From positions 1-6,010 of the forward strand of contig DRPO01000548.1 of NCBI GenBank assembly GCA_011330835.1: a DNA stretch of 6,010 nt, in the 5' to 3' direction. The notes under the pieces are model-generated. The model was not told the DNA's origin and did no database searches. It saw only the letters and a program-made list of their open reading frames with translations. Below, in pieces: positions 1 through 5,887 of this stretch (within the stretch, counting starts at the first letter, position 1; each line of letters starts with the position of its first letter). The stretch comes from Gammaproteobacteria bacterium (GTDB lineage Bacteria > Pseudomonadota > Gammaproteobacteria > UWMA-0217). The translations under genes were made by a program, and so were the position numbers.

Positions 1-129
1 CGCATCTTTTCGCCGATAGCTGCGTTGTAAAAACTTGACGTAGCGCCACTATGCCTGCGTTTTTACGCCTTGCTCTCGACGACAATCCACGCACCCTGAA
101 CGGGGTATTCTTGGTCGCGAGAGGTATAC
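1..129. repeat. Long palindromic intergenic element, copy 1 (left part cut by window edge)
   Basis: Positions 1-85 match 5926-6010 in the same orientation at 78 of 85 bases with no gaps. The core is a hairpin with arms GTAAAAAC (27-34) and GTTTTTAC (59-66). To the right an outer block at 97-129 (core GGGGTATTCTTG) is found again, inverted, at 5888-5920. The flank of this copy (from 72) aligns without gaps to the reverse complement of the left flank of the other copy (26 of 35 bases), so the whole element is an imperfect palindrome. No protein is encoded. It is probably a non-autonomous, MITE-like or REP-like element; its family is not recognised by name. Confidence 0.8.
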
Positions 130-188
130 GCGACGATTAGTACCGACGGTTCCCTTCACAAACGAATCCCCATTACCCCGCCCCAACC

Positions 189-227
189 GTCATTCCGGGC
201 TGAGTGGAGCGAAGACCCGGAATCCAG
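189..227. repeat. REP-like hairpin, GTCATTCC...GGAATCCAG type
   Basis: The arms ATTCCGGG (192-199) and CCCGGAAT (216-223) are perfectly complementary over 8 base pairs around a 16-base loop. The ends GTC and CCAG are the ones typical of a dispersed repeat common in proteobacterial intergenic DNA. It faces the next hairpin (237-263) in the opposite orientation, with 9 bases between them, like a paired REP unit. Confidence 0.75.
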
Positions 228-236
228 AACGAGGCG

Positions 237-263
237 CTGGATTCCCGCGTTCGCGGGAATGAC
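237..263. repeat. REP-like hairpin, inverted relative to its neighbour
   Basis: This is an almost perfect palindrome. ATTCCCGCG (241-249) and CGCGGGAAT (252-260) are complementary and separated only by TT. It starts with CTGG and ends with GAC, which is the reverse orientation of the unit at 189-227. Its right end (GGGAATGAC) runs directly into the tandem array at 255-325. Confidence 0.75.
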
Positions 264-325
264 GAGGTGGATGGGAATGACGAGGTGGGGGGGATGACGA
301 GATGGGTGGGAATGACGGGCGGGGT
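255..325. repeat. Four tandem 18-base units grown from the REP hairpin end
   Basis: Units begin at 255, 273, 291 and 308 and follow the pattern GGGAATGACGAGGTGGRK. The first two differ only at their last two bases, the third has lost one A, and the fourth is more diverged. The first unit overlaps the right arm of the hairpin at 237-263, so the array seems to come from local duplication of that arm and its flank. Apparent reading through it only gives low-complexity peptides and I do not regard it as coding. Confidence 0.75.
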
Positions 326-466
326 TCGGGGACGGAGTGAAACGCCCGCCGCATCCTGCCCCGCAAGCTGGGTGAGTGCTTTGAACCCGCCTTGTCCGCC
401 TCGCCCTGGGGGCTGGATATTCAGGAGCCTGTGCTTGATTTCATGCGCTTGCCCCGCCCCCATTCG
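326..466. other. Intergenic stretch with no recognised feature
   Basis: This stretch lies between the tandem array and the hairpin past tviB. It is GC-rich and contains no convincing gene, RNA gene or repeat. Open frames crossing it mostly translate repeat DNA and have no recognisable domain. The short stretch 130-188 between the left element and the first REP hairpin likewise shows nothing I can name. Confidence 0.5.
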
Positions 467-493
467 TCATCCCGGCGAACGCCGGGATCCAGA
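467..493. repeat. REP-like hairpin 24 bases past the tviB stop
   Basis: The arms ATCCCGGC (469-476) and GCCGGGAT (481-488) form 8 perfect base pairs around GAAC. The outer GTC and CCAG ends match the unit at 189-227 in orientation and type. On the minus strand it lies 24 bases beyond the tviB stop codon, so it could protect the 3' end of the transcript or help stop transcription. No run of T follows it on the minus strand, so it is not a standard intrinsic terminator. Confidence 0.7.
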
Positions 494-517
494 AACCGTC
501 TCTCCGAAACAGCGCGC

Positions 518-1792
518 CTACAACCGCCCGTCCACCTGGTCGGCGGGCAACACGTATTTCAGGTCGTAGAGCACGGATTGCGGCTTGCCGAACGCCTTGA
601 TGGCTTCGATTCCCATTTCGCGGAACTGCCGATGCGCGACGGCGAGTATGACCGCGTCATAGCGGTCGGCTTGCGGCTGCTCGACCATGTTCACGCCATA
701 TTCGCGCTCGGCTTCCGCCGGATCCACCCAGGGATCGTAAACATCGACGTTGGCGGAATAGCTTTCGAATTCGCCGATCAGATCGACCACCCGGGTGTTG
801 CGCAGGTCGGGGCAGTTTTCCTTGAAGGTGAGCCCCATGACCAGCACGTTGGCGCCGACCAGGGGGATGTTCTTGCGGGTCATCAGCTTGATGACTTCGG
901 AGGCGACGTAGAGCCCCATGTTGTCGTTGATGCGCCGCCCGGCGAGGATCATTTCCGGGTGGTAGCCGATTTCCTGCGCCTTGTGGGTGAGGTAGTAGGG
1001 ATCGACGCCGATGCAGTGGCCACCGACCAGTCCGGGCCGGAATGGCAGGAAGTTCCACTTGGTGCCGGCGGCTTCCAGCACTTCTTCGGTGTCGATGCCG
1101 AGGCGGTTGAAAATCAGCGCCAGTTCGTTGATCAGGGCGATGTTGACGTCCCGCTGGGTGTTTTCGATGACCTTGGCCGATTCGGCGACGCAGATGCTGC
1201 TGGCCTTGTGGGTGCCGGCCCTGATGACCTTGCGGTACAGCGCGTCGACGAATTCGGCGACTTCGGGCGTGGAGCCGGAGGTGACCTTGAGGATGGTGGT
1301 CACGCCATGCTCCTTGTCGCCGGGGTTGATGCGCTCGGGGCTGTAGCCAGCGAAGAAGTCCTGGTTGTAGGTCAGGCCGGAGCAGCGCTCGAGGATCGGG
1401 ACGCAGACCTGCTCGGTGGCGCCGGGGAAGACGGTGGATTCGTAGATCACCACGTCGCCTTTATTCAGCGCGCCGCCGACGGTTTCGCTGGCCTTTTCCA
1501 GCGGCGTCAGGTCGGGGCGCTTGTGGCCGTCGATTGGCGTCGGCACGGTGACGATAAAGACATTGCAGTCGCGCAAGTCATTCTTGTCGCCGGTAAAGCT
1601 CAGCGCCTCGGCGCTTTTCAGGTTGTCCTCGTCGACTTCCAGCGTACTGTCGCGACCGGCGCGCAGTTCCTCGATGCGATCGGCGTTGATGTCGAAACCC
1701 ACCGTTTCGAACTGTTTGCCAAACTCGACCGCCAGCGGCAGCCCCACATAGCCCAGTCCCACGACCGCGATCTTCGATTCTTCGACTTTCAT
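518..1792 (-). CDS. tviB: TviB-type UDP-N-acetyl-D-hexosamine 6-dehydrogenase
   Basis: Cytoplasmic NAD-dependent enzyme of 424 residues. It oxidises C6 of UDP-GlcNAc (or UDP-GalNAc) twice to give the uronate used for capsule or O-antigen. The N-terminal Rossmann motif GLGYVGLP is at 12-19. Lys207 in AESAKVIENTQRD and the catalytic Cys260 in GGHCIGVDPYYL are present, and a C-terminal UDP-binding domain (from about 310) ends in VLYDLKYVLPADQVDGRL. This ending and the length match Salmonella Vi-antigen TviB closely from memory, more than WbpA or Ugd. I chose the ATG at 1792 because GGTGGA lies 6 bases upstream and the protein then starts just before the Rossmann fold. A TTG at 1819 would add nine residues without family support. 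It is the last gene of the group, 61 bases after ugd. GlcNAc versus GalNAc preference cannot be read from sequence. Confidence 0.92.
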   Translation of the reverse strand: MKVEESKIAVVGLGYVGLPLAVEFGKQFETVGFDINADRIEELRAGRDSTLEVDEDNLKSAEALSFTGDKNDLRDCNVFIVTVPTPIDGHKRPDLTPLEKASETVGGALNKGDVVIYESTVFPGATEQVCVPILERCSGLTYNQDFFAGYSPERINPGDKEHGVTTILKVTSGSTPEVAEFVDALYRKVIRAGTHKASSICVAESAKVIENTQRDVNIALINELALIFNRLGIDTEEVLEAAGTKWNFLPFRPGLVGGHCIGVDPYYLTHKAQEIGYHPEMILAGRRINDNMGLYVASEVIKLMTRKNIPLVGANVLVMGLTFKENCPDLRNTRVVDLIGEFESYSANVDVYDPWVDPAEAEREYGVNMVEQPQADRYDAVILAVAHRQFREMGIEAIKAFGKPQSVLYDLKYVLPADQVDGRL

Positions 1793-1806
1793 CAGCAATC
1801 CACCCA
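1793..1806 (-). promoter_or_regulatory. Ribosome binding site deciding the tviB start
   Basis: Read on the minus strand, GGTGGA (1804-1799) stands 6 bases before the ATG at 1792. No comparable site precedes the in-frame TTG at 1819. This favours the 424-residue protein. Confidence 0.6.
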
Positions 1807-1853
1807 AAAACTCGTGCAATCAGGCCGCGACAAAGCCCGAGCCAGCCGCGGCG

Positions 1854-3173
1854 TTACCGGCCAATCGCGTAATAGTCGAAGCCGTAATGCTTCATCCGCG
1901 ATGGCTCGTAGAGGTTACGACCATCAAAAATCACGGGAGTTACAAGTTTGTTGTTAATTTCTTCAAAGTCGGGGCTGCGGAAGATTTTCCACTCGGTGCA
2001 GATCGCCAGCCCGTCGGCGCCATCGACCGCTTCCATCGGATGCTCCACCAGCGTCAGATCGTCGCGATCGCCGTAGATCCGTTGCGCCTCTTCCATGGCC
2101 TGCGGATCATAGGCGCGAACGCTTGCGCCCGCCGCCCACAGCGCTTCCATCAGCACCCGGCTGGGCGCTTCGCGCATGTCGTCGGTATTGGGTTTGAAGG
2201 CCAGCCCCCAGATCGCGATGGTCTTGCCCTTGAGATCGCCCTTGAAGTACTGATCGATCTTTCTGAACAGCACCGTTTTCTGCTCGTCGTTGCGCGCCTC
2301 GACCGCCGCCAGCAGCCGGGCGTCGAAATCCACCTCGCGGGCGGTGCGCTCCAGCGCCTTGACATCCTTGGGAAAACAGGAGCCGCCGTACCCGCAGCCA
2401 GGGTAGATGAACTGGTAGCCGACGCGGGGATCCGAGCCGATGCCGATGCGAACCTTTTCGATATCCGCGCCCAGCCGCTCGGCCAGTTGCGACAGCTCGT
2501 TCATGAAGCTGATCTTGGTGGCCAGCATGGCGTTGGCGGCGTATTTGGTCAGCTCCGCCGAGCGCACGTCCATGACGATCAGCTTCTGGTGGTTGCGGCT
2601 GAACGGCGCGTACAACTCGCGCATCGCCTCGATGGCGTATTCGTCCTCCGCGCCCACCACGATGCGGTCGGGCTTGGTGAAATCGGCGATGGCGTCGCCT
2701 TCCTTGAGAAACTCGGGATTGGAGACGACGTGGAACGGGATATCCATCCCGCGCACCGCCAGGCGCTCCGCGACCTGTTCGCGCACCTTGTCCGCCGTCC
2801 CAACCGGCACGGTGGACTTGTCGACGATGATGCGCGTCGAGTCCATGTGGTCGCCGATGGTTTTGGCGACCGCCAGCACGTACTGGAGATCCGCCGAGCC
2901 ATCCTCGTCCGGCGGCGTGCCCACCGCGATGAACTGCAACTCGGCATGCGCCACCGCGCGCGCCATGTCGGTGGTGAAATCGATCCGACCCTGCGCCATC
3001 GAAGTCTTGATGATGTTCTCCAGGCCCGGTTCGTAGATGGGGATAACGCCGTTTTTCAGATTCTCGATCTTCCGCTCGTCGACATCGACGCACAGCACAT
3101 TGTTCCCCACATCCGCCAGACAGGCGCCGGTGACCAGCCCCACATAGCCGGATCCATAGATGGTGACTTTCAT
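1854..3173 (-). CDS. ugd: UDP-glucose 6-dehydrogenase
   Basis: Cytoplasmic NAD-dependent enzyme of 439 residues, the usual bacterial length, turning UDP-glucose into UDP-glucuronate, a precursor for exopolysaccharide, capsule and lipid A sugars. The N-terminal Rossmann motif is GSGYVGLVTGACLA (7-20). DKSTVPVGT lies at 118-126 and SNPEFLKEGDA at 151-161. Lys210 and Asn214 sit in ELTKYAANAMLA. The catalytic Cys266 is in PGCGYGGSCFPKD, and the C-terminal domain has GLAFKPNTDDMREAPS (323-338). All expected catalytic residues are present. The ATG start at 3173 has AGGA 9 bases upstream and begins exactly at the fold (MKVTIYGSGYVG). It lies 37 bases after the antitoxin-like gene and 61 bases before tviB. 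It belongs to the same superfamily as tviB, but the two differ throughout, so this is not a recent duplication. Confidence 0.96.
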   Translation of the reverse strand: MKVTIYGSGYVGLVTGACLADVGNNVLCVDVDERKIENLKNGVIPIYEPGLENIIKTSMAQGRIDFTTDMARAVAHAELQFIAVGTPPDEDGSADLQYVLAVAKTIGDHMDSTRIIVDKSTVPVGTADKVREQVAERLAVRGMDIPFHVVSNPEFLKEGDAIADFTKPDRIVVGAEDEYAIEAMRELYAPFSRNHQKLIVMDVRSAELTKYAANAMLATKISFMNELSQLAERLGADIEKVRIGIGSDPRVGYQFIYPGCGYGGSCFPKDVKALERTAREVDFDARLLAAVEARNDEQKTVLFRKIDQYFKGDLKGKTIAIWGLAFKPNTDDMREAPSRVLMEALWAAGASVRAYDPQAMEEAQRIYGDRDDLTLVEHPMEAVDGADGLAICTEWKIFRSPDFEEINNKLVTPVIFDGRNLYEPSRMKHYGFDYYAIGR

Positions 3174-3210
3174 ATTTATCAGTCCTGTAAATCAAACAAT
3201 TGGCGGAGCG

Positions 3211-3441
3211 CTACAGGCTACGATAAGCCTCTTCATCGACATCCGTAGCCCATTCCGACAACAGCCCCTCCAAACCCTGGTCGAACACAAGGTCGTCGGA
3301 ATTCGCCTTGCGAAGGATAGCGACGTCCCCCACGACATCAAACTCAATGAGATCGCCCGCAACCAGATTGAGGCGTCGTCTGACAGACTCCGGGATGGTA
3401 GCCATAAAATTATCCATCAGTTTGCTCATTGTTATCGCCAT
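3211..3441 (-). CDS. AbrB/MazE-type antitoxin-like DNA-binding protein, no toxin beside it
   Basis: Small protein of 76 residues. The N-terminal half (MATIPESVRRRLNLVAGD, then IEFDVVGDVAILRKA) is the swapped-hairpin AbrB/MazE/SpoVT fold, which dimerises and binds operator DNA. The C-terminal tail, ending SEWATDVDEEAYRSL, has the acidic form usually used by such antitoxins to bind a MazF/PemK-like or PIN toxin. In a standard module the toxin gene follows at once; here only 37 bases separate its stop from ugd, and no toxin frame fits there. It may be an orphan antitoxin, a remnant, or a regulator of this operon. I chose the ATG at 3441 (GGGGTG 5 bases upstream); a GTG at 3465 and an ATG at 3429 are alternatives. 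GC is about 53% by hand count, below its neighbours, which suggests separate acquisition. Confidence 0.8.
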   Translation of the reverse strand: MAITMSKLMDNFMATIPESVRRRLNLVAGDLIEFDVVGDVAILRKANSDDLVFDQGLEGLLSEWATDVDEEAYRSL

Positions 3442-3452
3442 TGGCGCACCCC
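3442..3452 (-). promoter_or_regulatory. Ribosome binding site favouring the ATG at 3441
   Basis: On the minus strand GGGGTG (3452-3447) lies 5 bases before the ATG at 3441. The ATG at 3429 has only a weak GGCGAT upstream. The upstream GTG at 3465 would add eight residues (start plus TANRGAP) that fit no part of the fold. Confidence 0.45.
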
Positions 3453-3524
3453 GGTTTGCAGTCACACCCGTGTTTCGGATTACTCTATCACGCTCGTGGC
3501 CAGCATTGAGACGGAAGAGGCCTG

Positions 3525-4640
3525 TCAGCCTACAGCGGCTTGCGACACGGTTTCCGTGATGGCGGTCAAGTCTTCGTCGCGGAGATAGGGGTGCATGGGC
3601 AGGCTGACCACCCGCTTCGCGGCCGCCTCGCTGACGGGCGTTTCGCCAATCGCGTTGGCCAGCGCCGGTTGGCGGTTGAGGGGGACCGGATAGTGAACGG
3701 CGGTGGGGATGCCCGCCGCCTGCATCTTCTCGATGAAACTCTCCCGATCGCTCACCTGGAGGGTGAACTGGGCGAATACGCTGGTGTTGCCTTCCGCCAC
3801 CGCAGGCGTATTGAGATCGCCACCCTGGCCCGCCGGCTTTGCGCCCCGCGCTTCGAGCAATTCGATGTAACGCTGGCCGATGCGCGCGCGCGATTCGACC
3901 TCTTCGGGAAACAGATCGAGCTTGGCCAGCAACACGGCGGCTTGCAGCGTATCCAGACGCCCGTTGATGCCGATTCTCGGATGGTGGTAGCGCCGGTCCT
4001 GGCCGTGGACGCTGATCTCGCGCATCAACTTCGCCAGCGCGGCGTCATTGGTGAAACAGGCTCCGGCGTCTCCGTAGCCGCCCAGCGGCTTGGAGGGGAA
4101 AAACGAGGTGCAGCCAATGGTGGACAATCCGCAGGAGCGGCGGCCCTTGTAGGTCGCGCCGAAACTCTGCGCGCCATCCTCGATGACCGGCAGGCCGTGC
4201 TTGTCGGCGATGGCGTTGATGGCGTCCATGTCGGCGCATTGCCCATACAGCGACACCGGCATGATGGCGCGGGTGCGCGGCGTGATCGCCGCCTCGATCC
4301 GGCTGGCGTCGATGTTATAGGTGTCCGGCTCGATATCGACAAACACCGGCGTCGCGCCCAGCAGCGCGATCATCTCGCCGGTGGCGATGAATGTGAACGG
4401 CGTGGTGATGACCTCGTCGCCCGCGCCAATGCCCAGCGCCATCATCGCCACCAGCAGCGCGTCGGTGCCGCTGGAGACGCCGACGCAATGCTCCACGCCG
4501 ACATAGTCGGCCAGCGCATTCTCCAGTTCGGTCACTTCCGGCCCGAGAATGTACTGTCCATGCGCCAGCACGGCCTTGATTCGCCGGTCGACGTCATCCT
4601 CGATACGGCGATACTGGGTTTGAAGGTCAATGAATTTCAT
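3525..4640 (-). CDS. wbpE: DegT/DnrJ/EryC1/StrS sugar aminotransferase, WbpE-like
   Basis: PLP-dependent aminotransferase of 371 residues. WbpE moves an amino group from glutamate to UDP-2-acetamido-3-keto-glucuronate, a step towards UDP-2,3-diacetamido uronates of O-antigen. The family start MKFIDLQTQY, HGQYILGPEVTELE (27-40), SSGTDAL (56-62), VSLYGQCADMDAINAIADKHG (129-149), VIEDGAQSFGA (152-162; Asp155 and Gln158 hold PLP) and FFPSKPLGGYGD (180-191; Lys184 should form the Schiff base) are all present. HGQDRRYHH, SRLDTLQAA-like GRLDTLQAA and the ending SLPMHPYLRDEDL also match WbpE from memory. The ATG at 4640 has GGGAG 4 bases upstream; an in-frame extension up to 4721 would overlap the end of ispB and add a tryptophan-rich stretch foreign to the family. 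The neighbouring uronate-forming dehydrogenase supports the role; another 3-amino sugar substrate remains possible. Confidence 0.88.
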   Translation of the reverse strand: MKFIDLQTQYRRIEDDVDRRIKAVLAHGQYILGPEVTELENALADYVGVEHCVGVSSGTDALLVAMMALGIGAGDEVITTPFTFIATGEMIALLGATPVFVDIEPDTYNIDASRIEAAITPRTRAIMPVSLYGQCADMDAINAIADKHGLPVIEDGAQSFGATYKGRRSCGLSTIGCTSFFPSKPLGGYGDAGACFTNDAALAKLMREISVHGQDRRYHHPRIGINGRLDTLQAAVLLAKLDLFPEEVESRARIGQRYIELLEARGAKPAGQGGDLNTPAVAEGNTSVFAQFTLQVSDRESFIEKMQAAGIPTAVHYPVPLNRQPALANAIGETPVSEAAAKRVVSLPMHPYLRDEDLTAITETVSQAAVG

Positions 4641-4650
4641 AGGGCTCCCG
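4641..4650 (-). promoter_or_regulatory. Ribosome binding site deciding the aminotransferase start
   Basis: On the minus strand GGGAG (4649-4645) lies 4 bases before the ATG at 4640. It sits in the 34-base gap after the ispB stop and supports the short start over any start inside ispB. Confidence 0.6.
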
Positions 4651-4674
4651 AGATGGGGAAAGGCTGGGGAATCC

Positions 4675-5643
4675 TCAATACTCCCGCCCCACGGCCAGAT
4701 CCACCAGATGCGCCAGCGCATCGCGGAAACCGGAACGCGGCAGCGCTTCCAGTTGCCGTTTGGCCTTCTCCGCCTCGCGCCGCGCCATGTCCATCGTATA
4801 GTCGATGGCGCCGGTATCCCGCACGACGGCCAGCACCTCGTCGATCCGGTCCCGCGAGGCCTCCTCGATAGCCTGACGGATCAACGCGCTCTGGGCTTCG
4901 TCGCCGTTGCGCATGGCGTGGATCAGCGGCAGGGTCGGCTTGCCTTCGGCCAGGTCGTCGCCGAGTTGCTTGCCCAGCTTCTGCTCGTTGGCGGCGTAAT
5001 CGAGCACATCGTCCACCAGTTGAAAGGCGACGCCGAACCGCAAGCCGTATTCCGCCAGCGCCGCCTCCACCGCCGGCTCCGCGTCCGCGATGACGCCGCC
5101 CAGCTGGCTGGCGGCCTTGAACAGAATGGCCGTTTTGCGCTCGATGACTTGCAGGTAGCGCTCTTCCGAGGTTTCCGCGTCGTTGATGTTCATCAACTGC
5201 ATGACCTCGCCGGCGGCGATCAGGTTGGTGGTATGCGAGAAAATGTCCATCACCCGCATCCGTTTCAGCTCGACCATCAGTTCGAACGAGCGGGAATAGA
5301 GGAAATCGCCCACCAGCACGCTGGCCTCGTTGCCCCAGACCGCGTTGGCCGTCTCCTGGCCTCGCCGCATCGTGGACTCGTCCACCACATCGTCATGCAA
5401 CAGCGTGGCGGTGTGGATGAACTCCACAATGGCCGCCAGAAGATGGGCGTCCTCGCCCGTCTTGCCGCAGGCGCCGGCCGACAGCAACACCAGCGCCGGA
5501 CGCAGCCGCTTGCCGCCGTTGCGCACGATGTAATGTCCCATCTGGTTGATCAGGACGACATCCGAAGCCAGGCGATCGATGATCAGTTCATCGACGGCGC
5601 GCATCTCCCCGGCGATGATATCGAGAGGTGGGCTGGAAAACAT
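4675..5643 (-). CDS. ispB: Long-chain trans-polyprenyl diphosphate synthase, octaprenyl type
   Basis: Cytoplasmic enzyme of 322 residues (E. coli IspB is 323). It adds isopentenyl diphosphate units to farnesyl diphosphate to make the ubiquinone or menaquinone side chain. GGKRLRP is at 43-49. The first aspartate motif DDVVD is at 84-88 in FIHTATLLHDDVVDESTMRRG-like context, and the second, DDVLD, at 211-215 after FQLV. GKPTLPL is at 234-240. Small residues Ala79 and Thr80 just before the first motif agree with a long product; exact chain length is not provable here. The ATG at 5643 follows an in-frame TAG 12 bases upstream, so the N-terminus cannot be longer than this without starting after it. 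No clear Shine-Dalgarno site precedes it. It is the first gene of the minus-strand group; rplU and rpmA, its usual divergent neighbours in many gammaproteobacteria, are not in the window. Confidence 0.95.
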   Translation of the reverse strand: MFSSPPLDIIAGEMRAVDELIIDRLASDVVLINQMGHYIVRNGGKRLRPALVLLSAGACGKTGEDAHLLAAIVEFIHTATLLHDDVVDESTMRRGQETANAVWGNEASVLVGDFLYSRSFELMVELKRMRVMDIFSHTTNLIAAGEVMQLMNINDAETSEERYLQVIERKTAILFKAASQLGGVIADAEPAVEAALAEYGLRFGVAFQLVDDVLDYAANEQKLGKQLGDDLAEGKPTLPLIHAMRNGDEAQSALIRQAIEEASRDRIDEVLAVVRDTGAIDYTMDMARREAEKAKRQLEALPRSGFRDALAHLVDLAVGREY

Positions 5644-5652
5644 GCGCGCATG
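5641..5652. promoter_or_regulatory. Perfect 12-base palindrome over the ispB start codon
   Basis: CATGCGCGCATG is its own reverse complement and contains the ispB ATG. It could be an operator or could fold in the mRNA around the start, but nothing here proves function. It may also be chance in GC-rich DNA. Confidence 0.35.
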
Positions 5653-5693
5653 CTAGTACATCCGGCGGGAAATATCGACAGGCGTCACGTTTT

Positions 5694-5711
5694 TCGCGCT
5701 CGTGGGCGCGA
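5694..5711. repeat. Small inverted repeat upstream of ispB
   Basis: TCGCGC (5694-5699) and GCGCGA (5706-5711) pair over 6 bases around TCGTGG. On the minus strand it is followed by AAAAA rather than T, so it is not an intrinsic terminator in that direction. Next to it, GCCCG (5725-5729) and CGGGC (5735-5739) form a second small hairpin around CTCGT. Both lie in the leader region of ispB. Confidence 0.45.
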
Positions 5712-5750
5712 GGAGGAAGCGCCAGCCCGCTCGTCGGGCCACGCTCGACA

Positions 5751-5810
5751 TTGCCGGCGAGACGCCGGCGCTCCCAGGGGGGGCTGGGAGCGCCGGCATC
5801 TTGCCGGCAA
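5751..5810. repeat. Strong 27-base-pair intergenic hairpin
   Basis: The arms 5751-5777 and 5784-5810 are complementary at 25 of 27 positions around a loop of six G. The outer stem is TTGCCGGC with GCCGGCAA, and the inner stem is GCCGGCGCTCCCAG with CTGGGAGCGCCGGC. Within each arm the GCCGGC half-site occurs twice. It resembles GC-rich dispersed repeats seen between genes in environmental proteobacteria. It has no coding content. It lies 108 bases upstream of the ispB start and could end or pause transcription arriving from further right. Confidence 0.8.
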
Positions 5811-5887
5811 AGGTGTAGGGTATTTCTCTTGAGGGTGTCGTTTACCCGTAAGCGGGTTACGTGGCGGGTTTCGCGCCCTGATGCCTC

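Noticed and set aside
173..463. Small minus-strand frame of 96 residues downstream of tviB
   Set aside because: Much of its C-terminal half translates the REP hairpins and tandem units (for example the PRTRESSASFWIPG stretch), a known artefact of such repeats.
392..1957. Long open frame on the plus strand opposite tviB
   Set aside because: It is the antisense of a clear dehydrogenase gene in GC-rich DNA, has no recognisable domain and starts in repeat DNA.
1887..3248. Long plus-strand open frame opposite ugd
   Set aside because: It mirrors the codon pattern of ugd, is rich in His, Arg and Asp, and matches no family.
3466..3524. Promoter for the antitoxin-like gene (TGATAGAGT on the minus strand)
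   Set aside because: Only an extended -10-like match is visible, without a matching -35 at the right distance; too weak to annotate.
3209..3537. Short inverted repeat (CGCTACAGGCT at 3209-3219, AGCCTACAGCG at 3527-3537) around the antitoxin-like gene
   Set aside because: It matches at 9 of 11 bases and lies partly inside two coding regions, so chance is likely and it is not evidence of a mobile cassette.
3540..5832. Plus-strand open frames opposite the aminotransferase and ispB
   Set aside because: They are antisense shadows of two well-supported genes; no domain, start site or neighbour supports them.
5844..5857. Small hairpin ACCCG-TAAG-CGGGT
   Set aside because: Only five base pairs; it may be part of a decayed dispersed repeat but cannot be supported alone.
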